From positions 3,372,905-3,436,904 of the forward strand of contig NZ_VFME01000001.1 in the NCBI RefSeq assembly GCF_006714895.1: 64,000 bases of DNA, given 5' to 3'. The stretch comes from Gramella sp. Hel_I_59 (GTDB lineage: Bacteria; Bacteroidota; Bacteroidia; Flavobacteriales; Flavobacteriaceae). The notes beneath the pieces are model-generated. The model searched no databases, had not been told where the DNA came from, and was given only the letters and a program-made list of their open reading frames with translations. The position numbers and the translations under genes are program-made. Every line of letters starts with the position of its first letter. Within the stretch, counting starts at the first letter, position 1. Of this stretch, positions 27,692-35,573 are shown one piece after another.

Positions 27692-27864
27692 TAGTCTATC
27701 ACCACGAGCATAAAGATCGAGTAGTTCTGGAACTGGAAGAAAATGAACTAACTCTAATTTCCTTCTTACTCGAGAAAAGTGCCCAGAAACTTAAAGGAAA
27801 ATTAGATGAACCTTTATCCTTAAAAATGAGTCAGGATCTTCTTAAATTCTTTGAGGATGAATAA
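27688..27864 (+). CDS. 58-residue hypothetical protein
   Basis: ATG 27688 to TAA 27862, 58 residues, acidic with alternating Leu (VVLELEENELTLISFLLEKSAQKLKG). Overlaps on both sides (ATGA with the previous stop, and the next ATG at 27857) support it as a real operon member. Confidence 0.6.
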   Translation: MIVYHHEHKDRVVLELEENELTLISFLLEKSAQKLKGKLDEPLSLKMSQDLLKFFEDE

Positions 27865-28117
27865 AATCAAATTCAGAAATCAATGTGGGGGCCTGGAAGA
27901 GAGCATGAAAACCGTGCAGGAGTTTGACACGGAAGACCAGCTTAAAACATATTTAGAAAAATACCATCATGCAGTGATCAAAAAAATAAAGTTTAAACAC
28001 CAGGTATACGATCATAGAATTGGCTGGGACAGCTACTATGTTTCAGTATACATTCAATGGTTTTTAGGTCACTGGCATTGGCAATGCGTTGGAATCTCTA
28101 ACGGAAAATTTTATTGA
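27857..28117 (+). CDS. Hypothetical early phage protein
   Basis: 86 residues from ATG 27857, which overlaps the previous stop (ATGAATAA); a TTG two codons earlier is less likely. Aromatic C-terminus (YYVSVYIQWFLGHWHWQCVG). It is the last gene of the early operon before a terminator. Confidence 0.6.
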   Translation: MNKIKFRNQCGGLEESMKTVQEFDTEDQLKTYLEKYHHAVIKKIKFKHQVYDHRIGWDSYYVSVYIQWFLGHWHWQCVGISNGKFY

Positions 28118-28160
28118 ATATGGAACCTCCAAAAACAGTGTAGATTTACACTAAATCAAC

Positions 28161-28186
28161 AGCCTCGCACTTTCGGGGCTTTTTTA
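28161..28186 (+). terminator. Terminator of the early operon
   Basis: GCCTCG (28162-28167), six bases, CGGGGC (28174-28179), then six Ts. Confidence 0.75.
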
Positions 28187-28202
28187 TTGCCAAACTGAGT
28201 GC

Positions 28203-28239
28203 TGAGCCTGTCGAAGCATCGAAGTGTGAGCCTTTCGAA
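28203..28239. repeat. Two dispersed-repeat half units (TGAGCCTGTCGAA type)
   Basis: TGAGCCTGTCGAA at 28203-28215 and a diverged TGAGCCTTTCGAA at 28227-28239, in tandem. The first is identical to the unit inside the gene at 21640. Confidence 0.75.
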
Positions 28240-28242
28240 GCA

Positions 28243-28278
28243 TGTCTTTTTCTAAAATAACTGGTAGAACTATACTTG
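28243..28278 (+). promoter_or_regulatory. Late-type promoter facing the small-RNA locus
   Basis: TGTCTTTTT (28243-28251; one base off the consensus), 19 bases, TATACTTG (28271-28278). A start near 28283 would run rightward across the small RNA on the opposite strand and into the second methylase gene. Confidence 0.65.
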
Positions 28279-28301
28279 TATCACTTAAATCGGAAGCAGT
28301 T

Positions 28302-28418
28302 AAAAAAGGCCTCCGGCTCGTATAGATCTCTCAAAACCTAATACAAAAACAGCGCAAACGCACCACCGGAGGCCAAGGCCTTCAGGGTACGCTTGCGCTG
28401 TTCAAGGTTTTGAGAGGA
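28302..28418 (-). ncRNA. Candidate phage small RNA with long hairpin and own terminator
   Basis: On the minus strand, CTCTCAAAACCT (28416-28405) pairs over 12 bases with 28339-28328. Inside it, AACAGCGCAA (28402-28393) pairs over 10 bases with 28357-28348. The tip is AAGGCC/GGCCTT. Near the 3' end CCGGAGGCC (28316-28308) is followed by six Ts and can pair with GGCCTCCGG (28374-28366), making a terminator that competes with the tip of the long hairpin. A perfect -7 box lies just upstream. No open frame is present. Confidence 0.6.
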
Positions 28419-28420
28419 TA

Positions 28421-28428
28421 CAAATATA
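28421..28428 (-). promoter_or_regulatory. -7 box of the minus-strand small RNA
   Basis: Minus-strand TATATTTG matches TAnnTTTG exactly; a TTG lies 22 bases upstream. Transcription should start near 28416, at the base of the hairpin. Confidence 0.55.
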
Positions 28429-28452
28429 ACAGTTTAAATAAATCTATACCCA

Positions 28453-29283
28453 ATGTCTGCAGAACTTAAAACACCTATTTCTTACTACGGTGGAAAACAG
28501 AACCTTATCAATACCATTATTCCGTTATTTCCAGATCATACACTTTACGCTGAACCTTTTATAGGTGGCGGCGCTATTTACTGGGCCAAGAAACCTTCAG
28601 AAATTGAAGTGATTAACGATACCAATAAAGAACTCATCAACTTTTATGAAGTCTGCAAGAACGATTTTGTAGACCTGGAGAAGATGATCAGGATCTCATT
28701 ACACTCAAGATCCCTGCACAGCGATGCGAAGGTAGTGTATGACAATCCGCATTTATTTACCAGGATAAAAAGAGCCTGGGCGGTTTGGGTGCTGGCTTCG
28801 CAATCTTTTGCTTCCATGCTGGACGGTTCCTGGGGATATGATAAAAGCAAAGGAACCACTTCACAAAAAATAGCCCGAAGACGTGAAAGCTTTACCGAAG
28901 AATTCAGCATTCGTATGCAGAATACGCAGGTAGAATGCACCGATGCGTTGCGTATCATCAATTCCCGAGACAGTGAAAATTCCTTTTTCTACTGCGATCC
29001 ACCGTATTACAATTCAGATTGTGGCCATTACGACGGGTACAGCATCGATGATTTTGAAAACCTGCTAAAAACCTTATCAAAGATCAAAGGCAAGTTCTTA
29101 CTCAGTAGTTATCCCAGCGAGATCTTAAAGAAATACACCAAAGAATTCGGCTGGCAGCAAAAAACGGTAGAACAAACGGTGAGCGTTTCCAATAATACCG
29201 GGAAATCTGGAAAGAAGAAAACCGAATCGATGACTGCCAATTATGACCTGAGCAATCCAACGGAAAAGCTGAGTCTCTTTTAA
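28453..29283 (+). CDS. Second DNA adenine methylase (D12 class)
   Basis: 276 residues. SAM motif PISYYGGKQNLINTIIPLFP with AEPFIGGGAIYWAKKP, catalytic FFYCDPPYYNSD (DPPY), and FLLSSYPSE. It is clearly different in sequence from the methylase at 26216, so it is not a recent duplicate and probably has another target. It lies after the late-type promoter at 28243, so it may be made later than the first one. Confidence 0.9.
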   Translation: MSAELKTPISYYGGKQNLINTIIPLFPDHTLYAEPFIGGGAIYWAKKPSEIEVINDTNKELINFYEVCKNDFVDLEKMIRISLHSRSLHSDAKVVYDNPHLFTRIKRAWAVWVLASQSFASMLDGSWGYDKSKGTTSQKIARRRESFTEEFSIRMQNTQVECTDALRIINSRDSENSFFYCDPPYYNSDCGHYDGYSIDDFENLLKTLSKIKGKFLLSSYPSEILKKYTKEFGWQQKTVEQTVSVSNNTGKSGKKKTESMTANYDLSNPTEKLSLF

Positions 29284-29299
29284 AGTGCCGTTTAACGGC

Positions 29300-29335
29300 T
29301 GTCCTTTTATCACCAGTAACCGCATCTTATTATTG
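29300..29335 (+). promoter_or_regulatory. Late promoter before the tail-fibre block
   Basis: TGTCCTTTT (29300-29308), 19 bases, TATTATTG (29328-29335). ATG 29343 follows after 7 bases. Confidence 0.7.
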
Positions 29336-29342
29336 TACTTGT

Positions 29343-29789
29343 ATGCTGGCAAAGAATAACAATACCATAGAAGATATCTGCGAGGTATCGCTCAAAAGCG
29401 TTTGGGGAAATACCTTCCCAGATCTCGCGGCTATTTACACCACGCTCTCAAAAATACAATGGAAGAGCAGGTCCCGGCAAACTCCCAACGGCAGTATTTA
29501 CGATAATACACTGGAGCTTAGTTATCCCGGTTTAAACGATAAACAGTTCAAGGAACTCGATGATCTCATTCGCGGGATGTACCAGGTACGTGTAAGAACC
29601 GAAAAAGACCAGTATTACGATCTAGCCTGGGAAGATTGTCCCATGGCCGCATCTATAAGTTTTAACAACGGTAGGACTGAAATTACCTTCAGCCAGAAAG
29701 CAATAGAACCCATAAAATATATTGGGGCCGCTGCAGATCCTGTTGAAGAACTAGGATTCCCGTACACCTTAACCTTTACCCTCTCCTAA
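29343..29789 (+). CDS. Hypothetical phage structural protein
   Basis: 148 residues (DICEVSLKSVWGNTFPDLAAIYTTLSK, YPGLNDKQFKELDDLIRGMYQVRVRTEKDQYYDLAW), mixed alpha/beta. It heads the rightward late block and overlaps the next ATG by 1 base (TAATG). A tail or baseplate role is likely from position only. Confidence 0.6.
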   Translation: MLAKNNNTIEDICEVSLKSVWGNTFPDLAAIYTTLSKIQWKSRSRQTPNGSIYDNTLELSYPGLNDKQFKELDDLIRGMYQVRVRTEKDQYYDLAWEDCPMAASISFNNGRTEITFSQKAIEPIKYIGAAADPVEELGFPYTLTFTLS

Positions 29790-31531
29790 TGCCATATCCA
29801 GAAAAAATAGCGTTTCCAGATAAAAAGCAGCGCAGGCCGCTACTAGATCCCGAAGGTCAGGTATCTGCAGATGAAATAAATTTATTTCGTGATAAGCTTA
29901 ACGCCAACGCCCTATTTTATGATGTACATGACGATCTCGCTGCGCTACAGGCAAAGTTTTCGAATCCGCCAAAAGGCGCTTTTGCCTATTTGCTGGACGG
30001 TAGCTGTTATCGCTGTGTAAATCTTGGATGGACCACAGATCCTACTACGCCAGGCGGCGGTGGCGGAGCTACTTATTTTAAAGGATATTTTGTAGATACT
30101 GAAGGCGGACAGAGCGCCCTGGATAAATTAAGAATCGCCTATCCTAACGGAGAGCCAGGATGGCGTGCAGTATTGCGCGTAGTTGGCGGAAATGATAAAG
30201 AAGCCATCTGGGATGAAGATGATGCCGACTGGTTTACTTTTGAATTTTCCAGCAGCATAAGCCAGGCGTATGTAGACCAGAAAGCAGCCGAAACCCTCGA
30301 AGCTTCCAAAGCTTATGCCCGGAGTTTAACCGGCGGACAGGCTCTGGAGAAAAAAATTATTTCAGTTAGCAGGAATTACCAGGGCGGGATGGATTTTAAA
30401 TTTTCTGCACACTGGATTTTTTACGACCAGGAATTTGGAACCGAAACCGAACCGGTGGTGCAACCTATTACGCTAAATGCTGCCGATGCCACTCATGGAA
30501 GATTTGACGCGGTAGTACTAAATAACCAGGGCCAGATTGTAAAGATTACCGGAAATGCTTCTGCCACTCCGGAAAAACCAACTATAGATCCAGACACTCA
30601 AATAGAAGTCACCTTCTTTTTTATTCCTGCGAATGCCGCAGCTCCAGATAGAGTAAGCAATACGCCTATTTATAATGAAGGTGCCGCTCCCGGCTGGACG
30701 GTTACAGAAACTACCGGAGGTGCGCGCATCAATCTTGCCAGCGGAGTAGATCCACAAGATGGCACAATCTCTATTGAAGCAACCGGAATTAAAAGGTATG
30801 ATTCGGTCACTTTTACGGCAGATGTTCCTATAGATGCCGGGGAAATTAGAGAACTGCCCTTTTTCTTTAAGAATAAAGTAGCTTATGGAGGAACTAACCC
30901 TTTAAGTTTTACGATCTACGGAAAAACATCCAGCGGGGAAAGTGTAGGATATTTTCTAGGGAATTTACAGGCGTTTGGTTATGATCTGGATGATACGAGC
31001 ACGTACCAGGATCTTTCCATTCCCATAGATAAACCAACACTTATTTTTATAACTGGCTTTAAAATCCAGTATGTAGGCTTAGACAGTGCAAATTTTGGTT
31101 TCTTCCTGGATAATATTCGCTATACCAAGGGAGATTATATACGCGCTGAAGATTTTATCTCCAGGGAAGAATATGATCTAAAGGTAGCGGAGTTGGAGTC
31201 TGCACTTGCCAGTAATTTACAATCTGCAAAGGATCATGCAGATCAAAAAGATGCTCCAGTAATTGTGGATATCTCCAGAGAATTAACTGCGGCAGATATT
31301 GATAAAATATTATTTGTGATCGCATCTGTGACTTTAACCTGGCCATCTCCTGGAATTTCAAATTTTAGAGCGAATCTCGAATGCAACGCAGGAGGAGCTG
31401 CAGTGATCGCAGATCAGGCTCAAACTCCTGGAGAGGATCTGGATGCTCCAAACGGATCAGATATCGAGGCCGATGGATCTGCATATTTATTTATTGAGCC
31501 AGTGAATGGAAAATTAAGGATCTCGAAATAA
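29789..31531 (+). CDS. Putative tail fibre / receptor-binding protein
   Basis: 580 residues. The N-terminus (YPEKIAFPDKKQRRPLLDPEGQVSADEINLFRDKLN) looks like a phage-tail attachment segment. A Gly-rich hinge follows near residue 90 (PTTPGGGGGATYF), then a coiled-coil stretch and a beta-sandwich-like domain of carbohydrate-binding type (GAAPGWTVTETTGGARINLASG, FGFFLDNIRYTKGDYI). A second coiled coil precedes the C-terminal beta domain. Modular layout fits a fibre that contacts the host surface. Confidence 0.6.
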   Translation: MPYPEKIAFPDKKQRRPLLDPEGQVSADEINLFRDKLNANALFYDVHDDLAALQAKFSNPPKGAFAYLLDGSCYRCVNLGWTTDPTTPGGGGGATYFKGYFVDTEGGQSALDKLRIAYPNGEPGWRAVLRVVGGNDKEAIWDEDDADWFTFEFSSSISQAYVDQKAAETLEASKAYARSLTGGQALEKKIISVSRNYQGGMDFKFSAHWIFYDQEFGTETEPVVQPITLNAADATHGRFDAVVLNNQGQIVKITGNASATPEKPTIDPDTQIEVTFFFIPANAAAPDRVSNTPIYNEGAAPGWTVTETTGGARINLASGVDPQDGTISIEATGIKRYDSVTFTADVPIDAGEIRELPFFFKNKVAYGGTNPLSFTIYGKTSSGESVGYFLGNLQAFGYDLDDTSTYQDLSIPIDKPTLIFITGFKIQYVGLDSANFGFFLDNIRYTKGDYIRAEDFISREEYDLKVAELESALASNLQSAKDHADQKDAPVIVDISRELTAADIDKILFVIASVTLTWPSPGISNFRANLECNAGGAAVIADQAQTPGEDLDAPNGSDIEADGSAYLFIEPVNGKLRISK

Positions 31532-32313
31532 TGAGCAGGACAAATTTTAATTTTTCAAAAAGGCAGAAATTACAAGGAGAGCCAGTACAATTTATAGAAG
31601 AAAGTAAATTCTCTATCGGAGCAGTTTATTCTTTATTTATGCCTGATTCTGGGGATGCAATTTTCCATATACATTTAACCAATTATAATCTTTATAAAAA
31701 TACTCTTCCTAAGCCTTTTGATTTATCAAGCTCAATCACAAGCACGTCCGGATCACTCAGTCCTACTACTTTTCAGACTTCATTATTTTTTAAACCTGAT
31801 GGCACTAGATTTTTTTATGGCACAGATGCTCAAAAAAGGATATACAGCTGGGATCTAGCAACGCCCTGGGATGTTACAACTAGAACAGGCACAAGAAAAA
31901 ACAGCCCTATGACTTTTCCTTTTATTCATGGTTTATATTTTTCTCAGGATGGATTAAATTGCGTTATAGCAGATGGAAGTAATGGAATTAGAAAGTGCGA
32001 GCTTTCAACAGCTTGGGATATAACAAAAATAAATTCTGGAACTATAATTTACAATGCTCCCGACTACTTGGATGGAATTTCTTTTTATGATAGCGGTAAA
32101 AAGTTTATTTATTCCACTAGGGATGGCGCGAAATTAGAACTATTTGAAGTATCAAATCCTTACGATTTTACAACAATAGTCAAAAGCTACACATTTACAG
32201 ACGCTGTAAATTTTGCATCTGGAGGTCTTGGGATGTCAGCAACTAGCGATGGTAAAAAAATAATCTCCGGGAGAGGAACGTCAAAAATCGTATTACTGAA
32301 TAATAATTTTTAA
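31531..32313 (+). CDS. Beta-propeller-like virion or accessory protein
   Basis: 260 residues, AT-rich codon use unlike the gene before it. About four repeats of the form LFFKPDGTRFFYGTDAQKRIYSWDLATPWDV are seen (also GLYFSQDG...CELSTAWDI and GISFYDSGKK...EVSNPYDF), typical of propeller blades. It overlaps the previous stop by one base. It may be a fibre tip or a receptor-binding accessory. Confidence 0.6.
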   Translation: MSRTNFNFSKRQKLQGEPVQFIEESKFSIGAVYSLFMPDSGDAIFHIHLTNYNLYKNTLPKPFDLSSSITSTSGSLSPTTFQTSLFFKPDGTRFFYGTDAQKRIYSWDLATPWDVTTRTGTRKNSPMTFPFIHGLYFSQDGLNCVIADGSNGIRKCELSTAWDITKINSGTIIYNAPDYLDGISFYDSGKKFIYSTRDGAKLELFEVSNPYDFTTIVKSYTFTDAVNFASGGLGMSATSDGKKIISGRGTSKIVLLNNNF

Positions 32314-32316
32314 AAC

Positions 32317-32775
32317 ATGATAGTAAGAAGCAAAATACATCTTTTATACGATGCTTTAGAAAGCAAAAAAGGAATAATAAGCCCGGAGATCCAATCGATT
32401 AAAAGAAATATTAAATCTGGAAATTACGAGATCGAGATTTTTGATCGATTAAAAGTGGAGAGGCAAGATCCAGCTCCAGGATCTCCGATTTTTATTTATC
32501 AATTTTTGAGAAAGCGAGTTAAAACTTATAGTCCTGCACAGATCTCTCAGCTTTTCGATTTATTTGGATCCAATATTATCAAAGGAGAGAATGATTTCGA
32601 TCCTAAATTTATAGGCACTTTGCCAGAGGCTTTGTTATTCACCAGCAACACTACTTCCATATATGGCAGCCTGGCCAAAACTCCGGAGGAGATTTTAAAC
32701 GGAGCAGCTGGAGCTTTCGAGCTCATCGATGAAAGCCTGGAAATCCAGCCGGATCCAGATCCTGCGGTTCCGTAA
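32317..32775 (+). CDS. Hypothetical phage protein after the propeller protein
   Basis: 152 residues with a basic, helical N-terminus (MIVRSKIHLLYDALESKKG) and an acidic Pro-rich tail (IQPDPDPAVP). It starts 4 bases after the propeller gene and shares its AT-rich style at the start. Possibly a fibre assembly partner; unproved. Confidence 0.55.
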   Translation: MIVRSKIHLLYDALESKKGIISPEIQSIKRNIKSGNYEIEIFDRLKVERQDPAPGSPIFIYQFLRKRVKTYSPAQISQLFDLFGSNIIKGENDFDPKFIGTLPEALLFTSNTTSIYGSLAKTPEEILNGAAGAFELIDESLEIQPDPDPAVP

Positions 32776-32780
32776 TTTCC

Positions 32781-32816
32781 TGTCCTTTTCTACCCTACTC
32801 TAAAAAAGCACTTTTG
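32781..32816 (+). promoter_or_regulatory. Late promoter before the lysis block, overlapping a terminator hairpin
   Basis: TGTCCTTTT (32781-32789), 19 bases, CACTTTTG (32809-32816, a weaker -7 box). Confidence 0.6.
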
Positions 32817-32841
32817 TTAATACACTGAAAGTGCTTTTTTT
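32803..32841 (+). terminator. Terminator after the propeller block
   Basis: AAAAAGCACTTT pairs with AAAGTGCTTTTT around a 13-base loop, with a T run touching the next ATG. It shares bases with the -7 box of the promoter. Confidence 0.75.
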
Positions 32842-33459
32842 ATGAGATTGATTTCCTTCCTTAAAAACCTGTTTACCAGCACCAATGATTTCTTTATGCA
32901 GGATGATCATTTGATCTTCCAGGCTAAAAGAGATATGGATGTGATGCTGCAGCTCTGGCAATATGAGATTAGCGAACGCGGTCCCTATAACCAGGCTTTT
33001 GATTATTTCTTAAGAAACCCAAAACATTTTAACGGCGCCAGCATGACTGAAGAGTTATGTGATATTCCGTGGCTGGACCTGGACGCCATGCTGCACGATT
33101 ATTTATATGTAGGTCTCAACGCTTCAGCTAGCCTTAAAATGACGTGGCGCGCAGATAAATTACTGAGACAGGAAATGCGTAGACGTGGGAAAAGCAGCTG
33201 GAATACCGGGTATAGGTTTGCTATGCTTACCCTTAAAACCCCATTCTTCCTGGCGTGGGCATACCTGGTAAAAGGTAGAAGAATAAGCGATTCACAAAAA
33301 AGAGATCTTAAAATAATTTTTGCACTTCTGGAAAAGGAAGATTCCCGTAAATGGCACGAAAAATACAAAGGTGAAATTACCTGGGCGATCATTATCATAG
33401 CATTTATTTCCGGCTATCTCTACAGAACAGACTTTTTAAATCAACTGTTGCCATGGTAA
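32842..33459 (+). CDS. DUF1353-like phage protein with C-terminal membrane helix
   Basis: 205 residues. The block CDIPWLDLDAMLHDYLYVG followed by ADKLLRQEMRRRG matches the HDYLY...AD pattern of DUF1353-type phage proteins, found near lysis genes. The C-terminus carries one helix (ITWAIIIIAFISGYLY). Function unknown; the His-Asp pair suggests a hydrolase-like site. Overlaps the next gene by 7 bases. Confidence 0.6.
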   Translation: MRLISFLKNLFTSTNDFFMQDDHLIFQAKRDMDVMLQLWQYEISERGPYNQAFDYFLRNPKHFNGASMTEELCDIPWLDLDAMLHDYLYVGLNASASLKMTWRADKLLRQEMRRRGKSSWNTGYRFAMLTLKTPFFLAWAYLVKGRRISDSQKRDLKIIFALLEKEDSRKWHEKYKGEITWAIIIIAFISGYLYRTDFLNQLLPW

Positions 33460-33965
33460 AGTTCTTCCTGTCCATATTCCTGCTTTTAAGCCTAAGCGTT
33501 CATAGCCAGAAAACCGAGGGGTTAATTACCAATTACCCGGAGGTTGTACTTCCTGCCATTCTAGAATTTAACGATGATGCAAATCGTAACGGCTTCAATT
33601 CTAAATACTTTTTAGATAAAGACCTAAGAGGCATACTGATACTTCCTAAAAGCGAATTAAATAATTACTGTGAAAGCGACAATCCATATAGGGCTGCCAG
33701 CATCTGTACAGTATACAACCCACAAAAAAAACGGTATGAAGTAATCATCGTCTTTTCAGAAATAGTATTGAAGCATCCTTCAATTTTTAAAATGCTTTTA
33801 TACCATGAGCTTTTTCATTTTTTCGGTCTTGAGCATGAAACCTTAGGACTTATGAGTGGCGATCCTATTCGTATACAAGATTTCACTATTCAGGAAATAG
33901 ACTCAAATTTTAAAAAAGTAAAAACCATCCCACCTAAAAATTATTTCAAAACAATTCTAAAATGA
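33453..33965 (+). CDS. Secreted metzincin-like zinc metalloprotease
   Basis: 170 residues. Signal peptide at 1-19 (MVKFFLSIFLLLSLSVHSQ). The zinc site HELFHFFGLEH fits HExxHxxGxxH, and LGLMSGD about 7 residues later gives a Met-turn. This is far smaller than most matrixins or astacins. It lies in the lysis/envelope block, so an action on envelope proteins or in lysis is plausible. It is AT-rich, like a gene gained recently. Confidence 0.7.
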   Translation: MVKFFLSIFLLLSLSVHSQKTEGLITNYPEVVLPAILEFNDDANRNGFNSKYFLDKDLRGILILPKSELNNYCESDNPYRAASICTVYNPQKKRYEVIIVFSEIVLKHPSIFKMLLYHELFHFFGLEHETLGLMSGDPIRIQDFTIQEIDSNFKKVKTIPPKNYFKTILK

Positions 33966-34315
33966 AATTACTAATGCTATTAATGGCTGTATGCTTCAGC
34001 CTTCAAGTGGTAGGTCAGGAACGCTATCATAACATCGATTTGAGAGTCCGAAAAATATATGGTCAAGAAACTTACCTGGAAGGTTCTGGACGAAGCTATT
34101 TAGTTAAGACCGATGATAAGTTTATTGAGGGCAGAGAATACAGATTTATCCTAATTCTTAATTCAAAGCTAGTCGAAGAACTAGAATGTTCAGGTTGCAG
34201 TCCAACATACCCAGCACAAGTTTTTGGTTTTAGAGATAGTGATCGACAAAATAAGTTCGATCTGATACATCTCATGGAAGCCTTTGAAAATTATAAAAAA
34301 GAAAAAAACCAATGA
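33962..34315 (+). CDS. Small secreted protein
   Basis: 117 residues with a signal peptide (MKLLMLLMAVCFSLQVVGQ) and a beta-rich mature part with a Cys pair (ECSGCSP). It overlaps the protease stop by 4 bases, so it may be its inhibitor or partner. That idea rests on coupling only. Confidence 0.55.
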   Translation: MKLLMLLMAVCFSLQVVGQERYHNIDLRVRKIYGQETYLEGSGRSYLVKTDDKFIEGREYRFILILNSKLVEELECSGCSPTYPAQVFGFRDSDRQNKFDLIHLMEAFENYKKEKNQ

Positions 34316-34366
34316 TATCAACTCAATTGCCCTTAATGACGGTGCTGAAATTCAAAAACTCTAAGA

Positions 34367-34807
34367 ATGTTTAACGAAAAAATTCTGCAGGCACTGTATG
34401 CGGTATTCTTCTTAACCGGTACCATCATTACCTGGTTTTTAGGTTTAGATGATGGAACGCGAAAATTTCTCATTCTGGGAGTAGTAGGTCCTGTGATCTC
34501 TATGCTTATGAGAAACCTTTTTGATGCCAGCGTTACCAAAAAAGAAGTACTGGCCACCTACGTGCTTGCCTGCATCATGGTATGGTTTGGTTACGAAATT
34601 CACTTGCAATATCAATACGCCACCGTGTTATGCTTAATTGGCTCCTTTGCCTTTGGCATATTTAGCCTGGAGATCATTAAAAACCTGAGAAGAAACATTC
34701 CAAAACTTATAGATGGTATTACTGATAGTGCCGGGGGTGCTTTCAAGAAGTTCGCAGATAATCTCGCTGATTGGTTCTCTAATCGCTCTAAAAACAATAA
34801 GAAATGA
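34367..34807 (+). CDS. Holin-like membrane protein
   Basis: 146 residues with four hydrophobic helices in the first 100 residues (ALYAVFFLTGTIITWFLGL, FLILGVVGPVISMLM, VLATYVLACIMVWFGY, ATVLCLIGSFAFGIFSL) and a basic tail ending SNRSKNNKK. This is the layout of a phage holin. It is followed by two more envelope genes and a DUF5675 gene. Confidence 0.65.
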   Translation: MFNEKILQALYAVFFLTGTIITWFLGLDDGTRKFLILGVVGPVISMLMRNLFDASVTKKEVLATYVLACIMVWFGYEIHLQYQYATVLCLIGSFAFGIFSLEIIKNLRRNIPKLIDGITDSAGGAFKKFADNLADWFSNRSKNNKK

Positions 34808-35148
34808 GATTTTTCGAGTACAACAGCTGGTGGTGGGACCTGCCAAACTATTTTCATGATCTGGCCTTTACAATTCTTATGGCCGCATACATGCACATGA
34901 CCTACGGATTTTTCCTGTATTGGTCCCGTTTGAGATTCCCGGTCAAAGCATACTTCCTTCTTAGAACAGCAATTTACCTGTTTTATATCATGGCAAAATC
35001 TGAAGATTCTCAGTTAGGTATGATGGATCTCTTTTTTCCCATTTACATCCTGGCATACATCGACGGACTTATCATTTTAAACGGCGCAGGATTTTACCGC
35101 TGCAGAGAAATTATAAAAGCATTTATCAAAATATTTAAATTCAAATGA
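34804..35148 (+). CDS. Phage membrane protein in the lysis block
   Basis: 114 residues, three to four hydrophobic helices (LAFTILMAAYMHMTYGFFLYW, YFLLRTAIYLFYIM, LFFPIYILAYIDGLIIL), basic end. Overlaps its neighbours by 4 bases. A second holin or an antiholin is possible. Confidence 0.6.
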   Translation: MRFFEYNSWWWDLPNYFHDLAFTILMAAYMHMTYGFFLYWSRLRFPVKAYFLLRTAIYLFYIMAKSEDSQLGMMDLFFPIYILAYIDGLIILNGAGFYRCREIIKAFIKIFKFK

Positions 35149-35573
35149 AACGATTACTACTAGAAAGAATTAGCGATGACGGTGTGCAAACCCTGGGCCG
35201 GCTTTTCGTCCTGGACAATGACGATATGAGCGAATGGGATTGTGATACGCTGGAGCTGCCCTGGAAAAGAAATTTACAGAATGTTAGCTGTATTCCTCCG
35301 GGAACCTACACCGTAAAGAAAAGAACTTCAGCAAAATTTAAAAACCACTTTCACATTACAGGCGTTGAAGGCCGGGCGTATATTCTTATTCATGCCGGTA
35401 ATTACTATACAGAGATTCGTGGTTGCGTGATGGTAGGAATGGGATTAAAAGAGAAGAACGGCGATGGCAGGATGGATCTCCATGATTCCAGAACAGCTCT
35501 TGGAAAATTGTTGAAACAATGCCCAGATGAATTCGAGCTGGAGATCATTAATGGTTTTGCAATAAAAAATTGA
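35145..35573 (+). CDS. DUF5675-family phage protein
   Basis: 142 residues. The conserved blocks CIPPGTYTVKKRTSAKF, RAYILIHAGNYYTEIRGCVMVG and LHDSRTALGKLL match DUF5675. The HAGN...GC arrangement resembles a His/Cys active site. These proteins commonly replace the lysozyme in Bacteroidota phages, and a cell-wall role is suspected. Its stop overlaps a TTG start. Confidence 0.8.
   Translation: MKRLLLERISDDGVQTLGRLFVLDNDDMSEWDCDTLELPWKRNLQNVSCIPPGTYTVKKRTSAKFKNHFHITGVEGRAYILIHAGNYYTEIRGCVMVGMGLKEKNGDGRMDLHDSRTALGKLLKQCPDEFELEIINGFAIKN

Noticed and set aside
28328..28416. Retron-like non-coding RNA (paired 12-base ends resembling a1/a2)
   Set aside because: No reverse transcriptase gene anywhere near, and the structure is one rod with a terminator rather than msr/msd.
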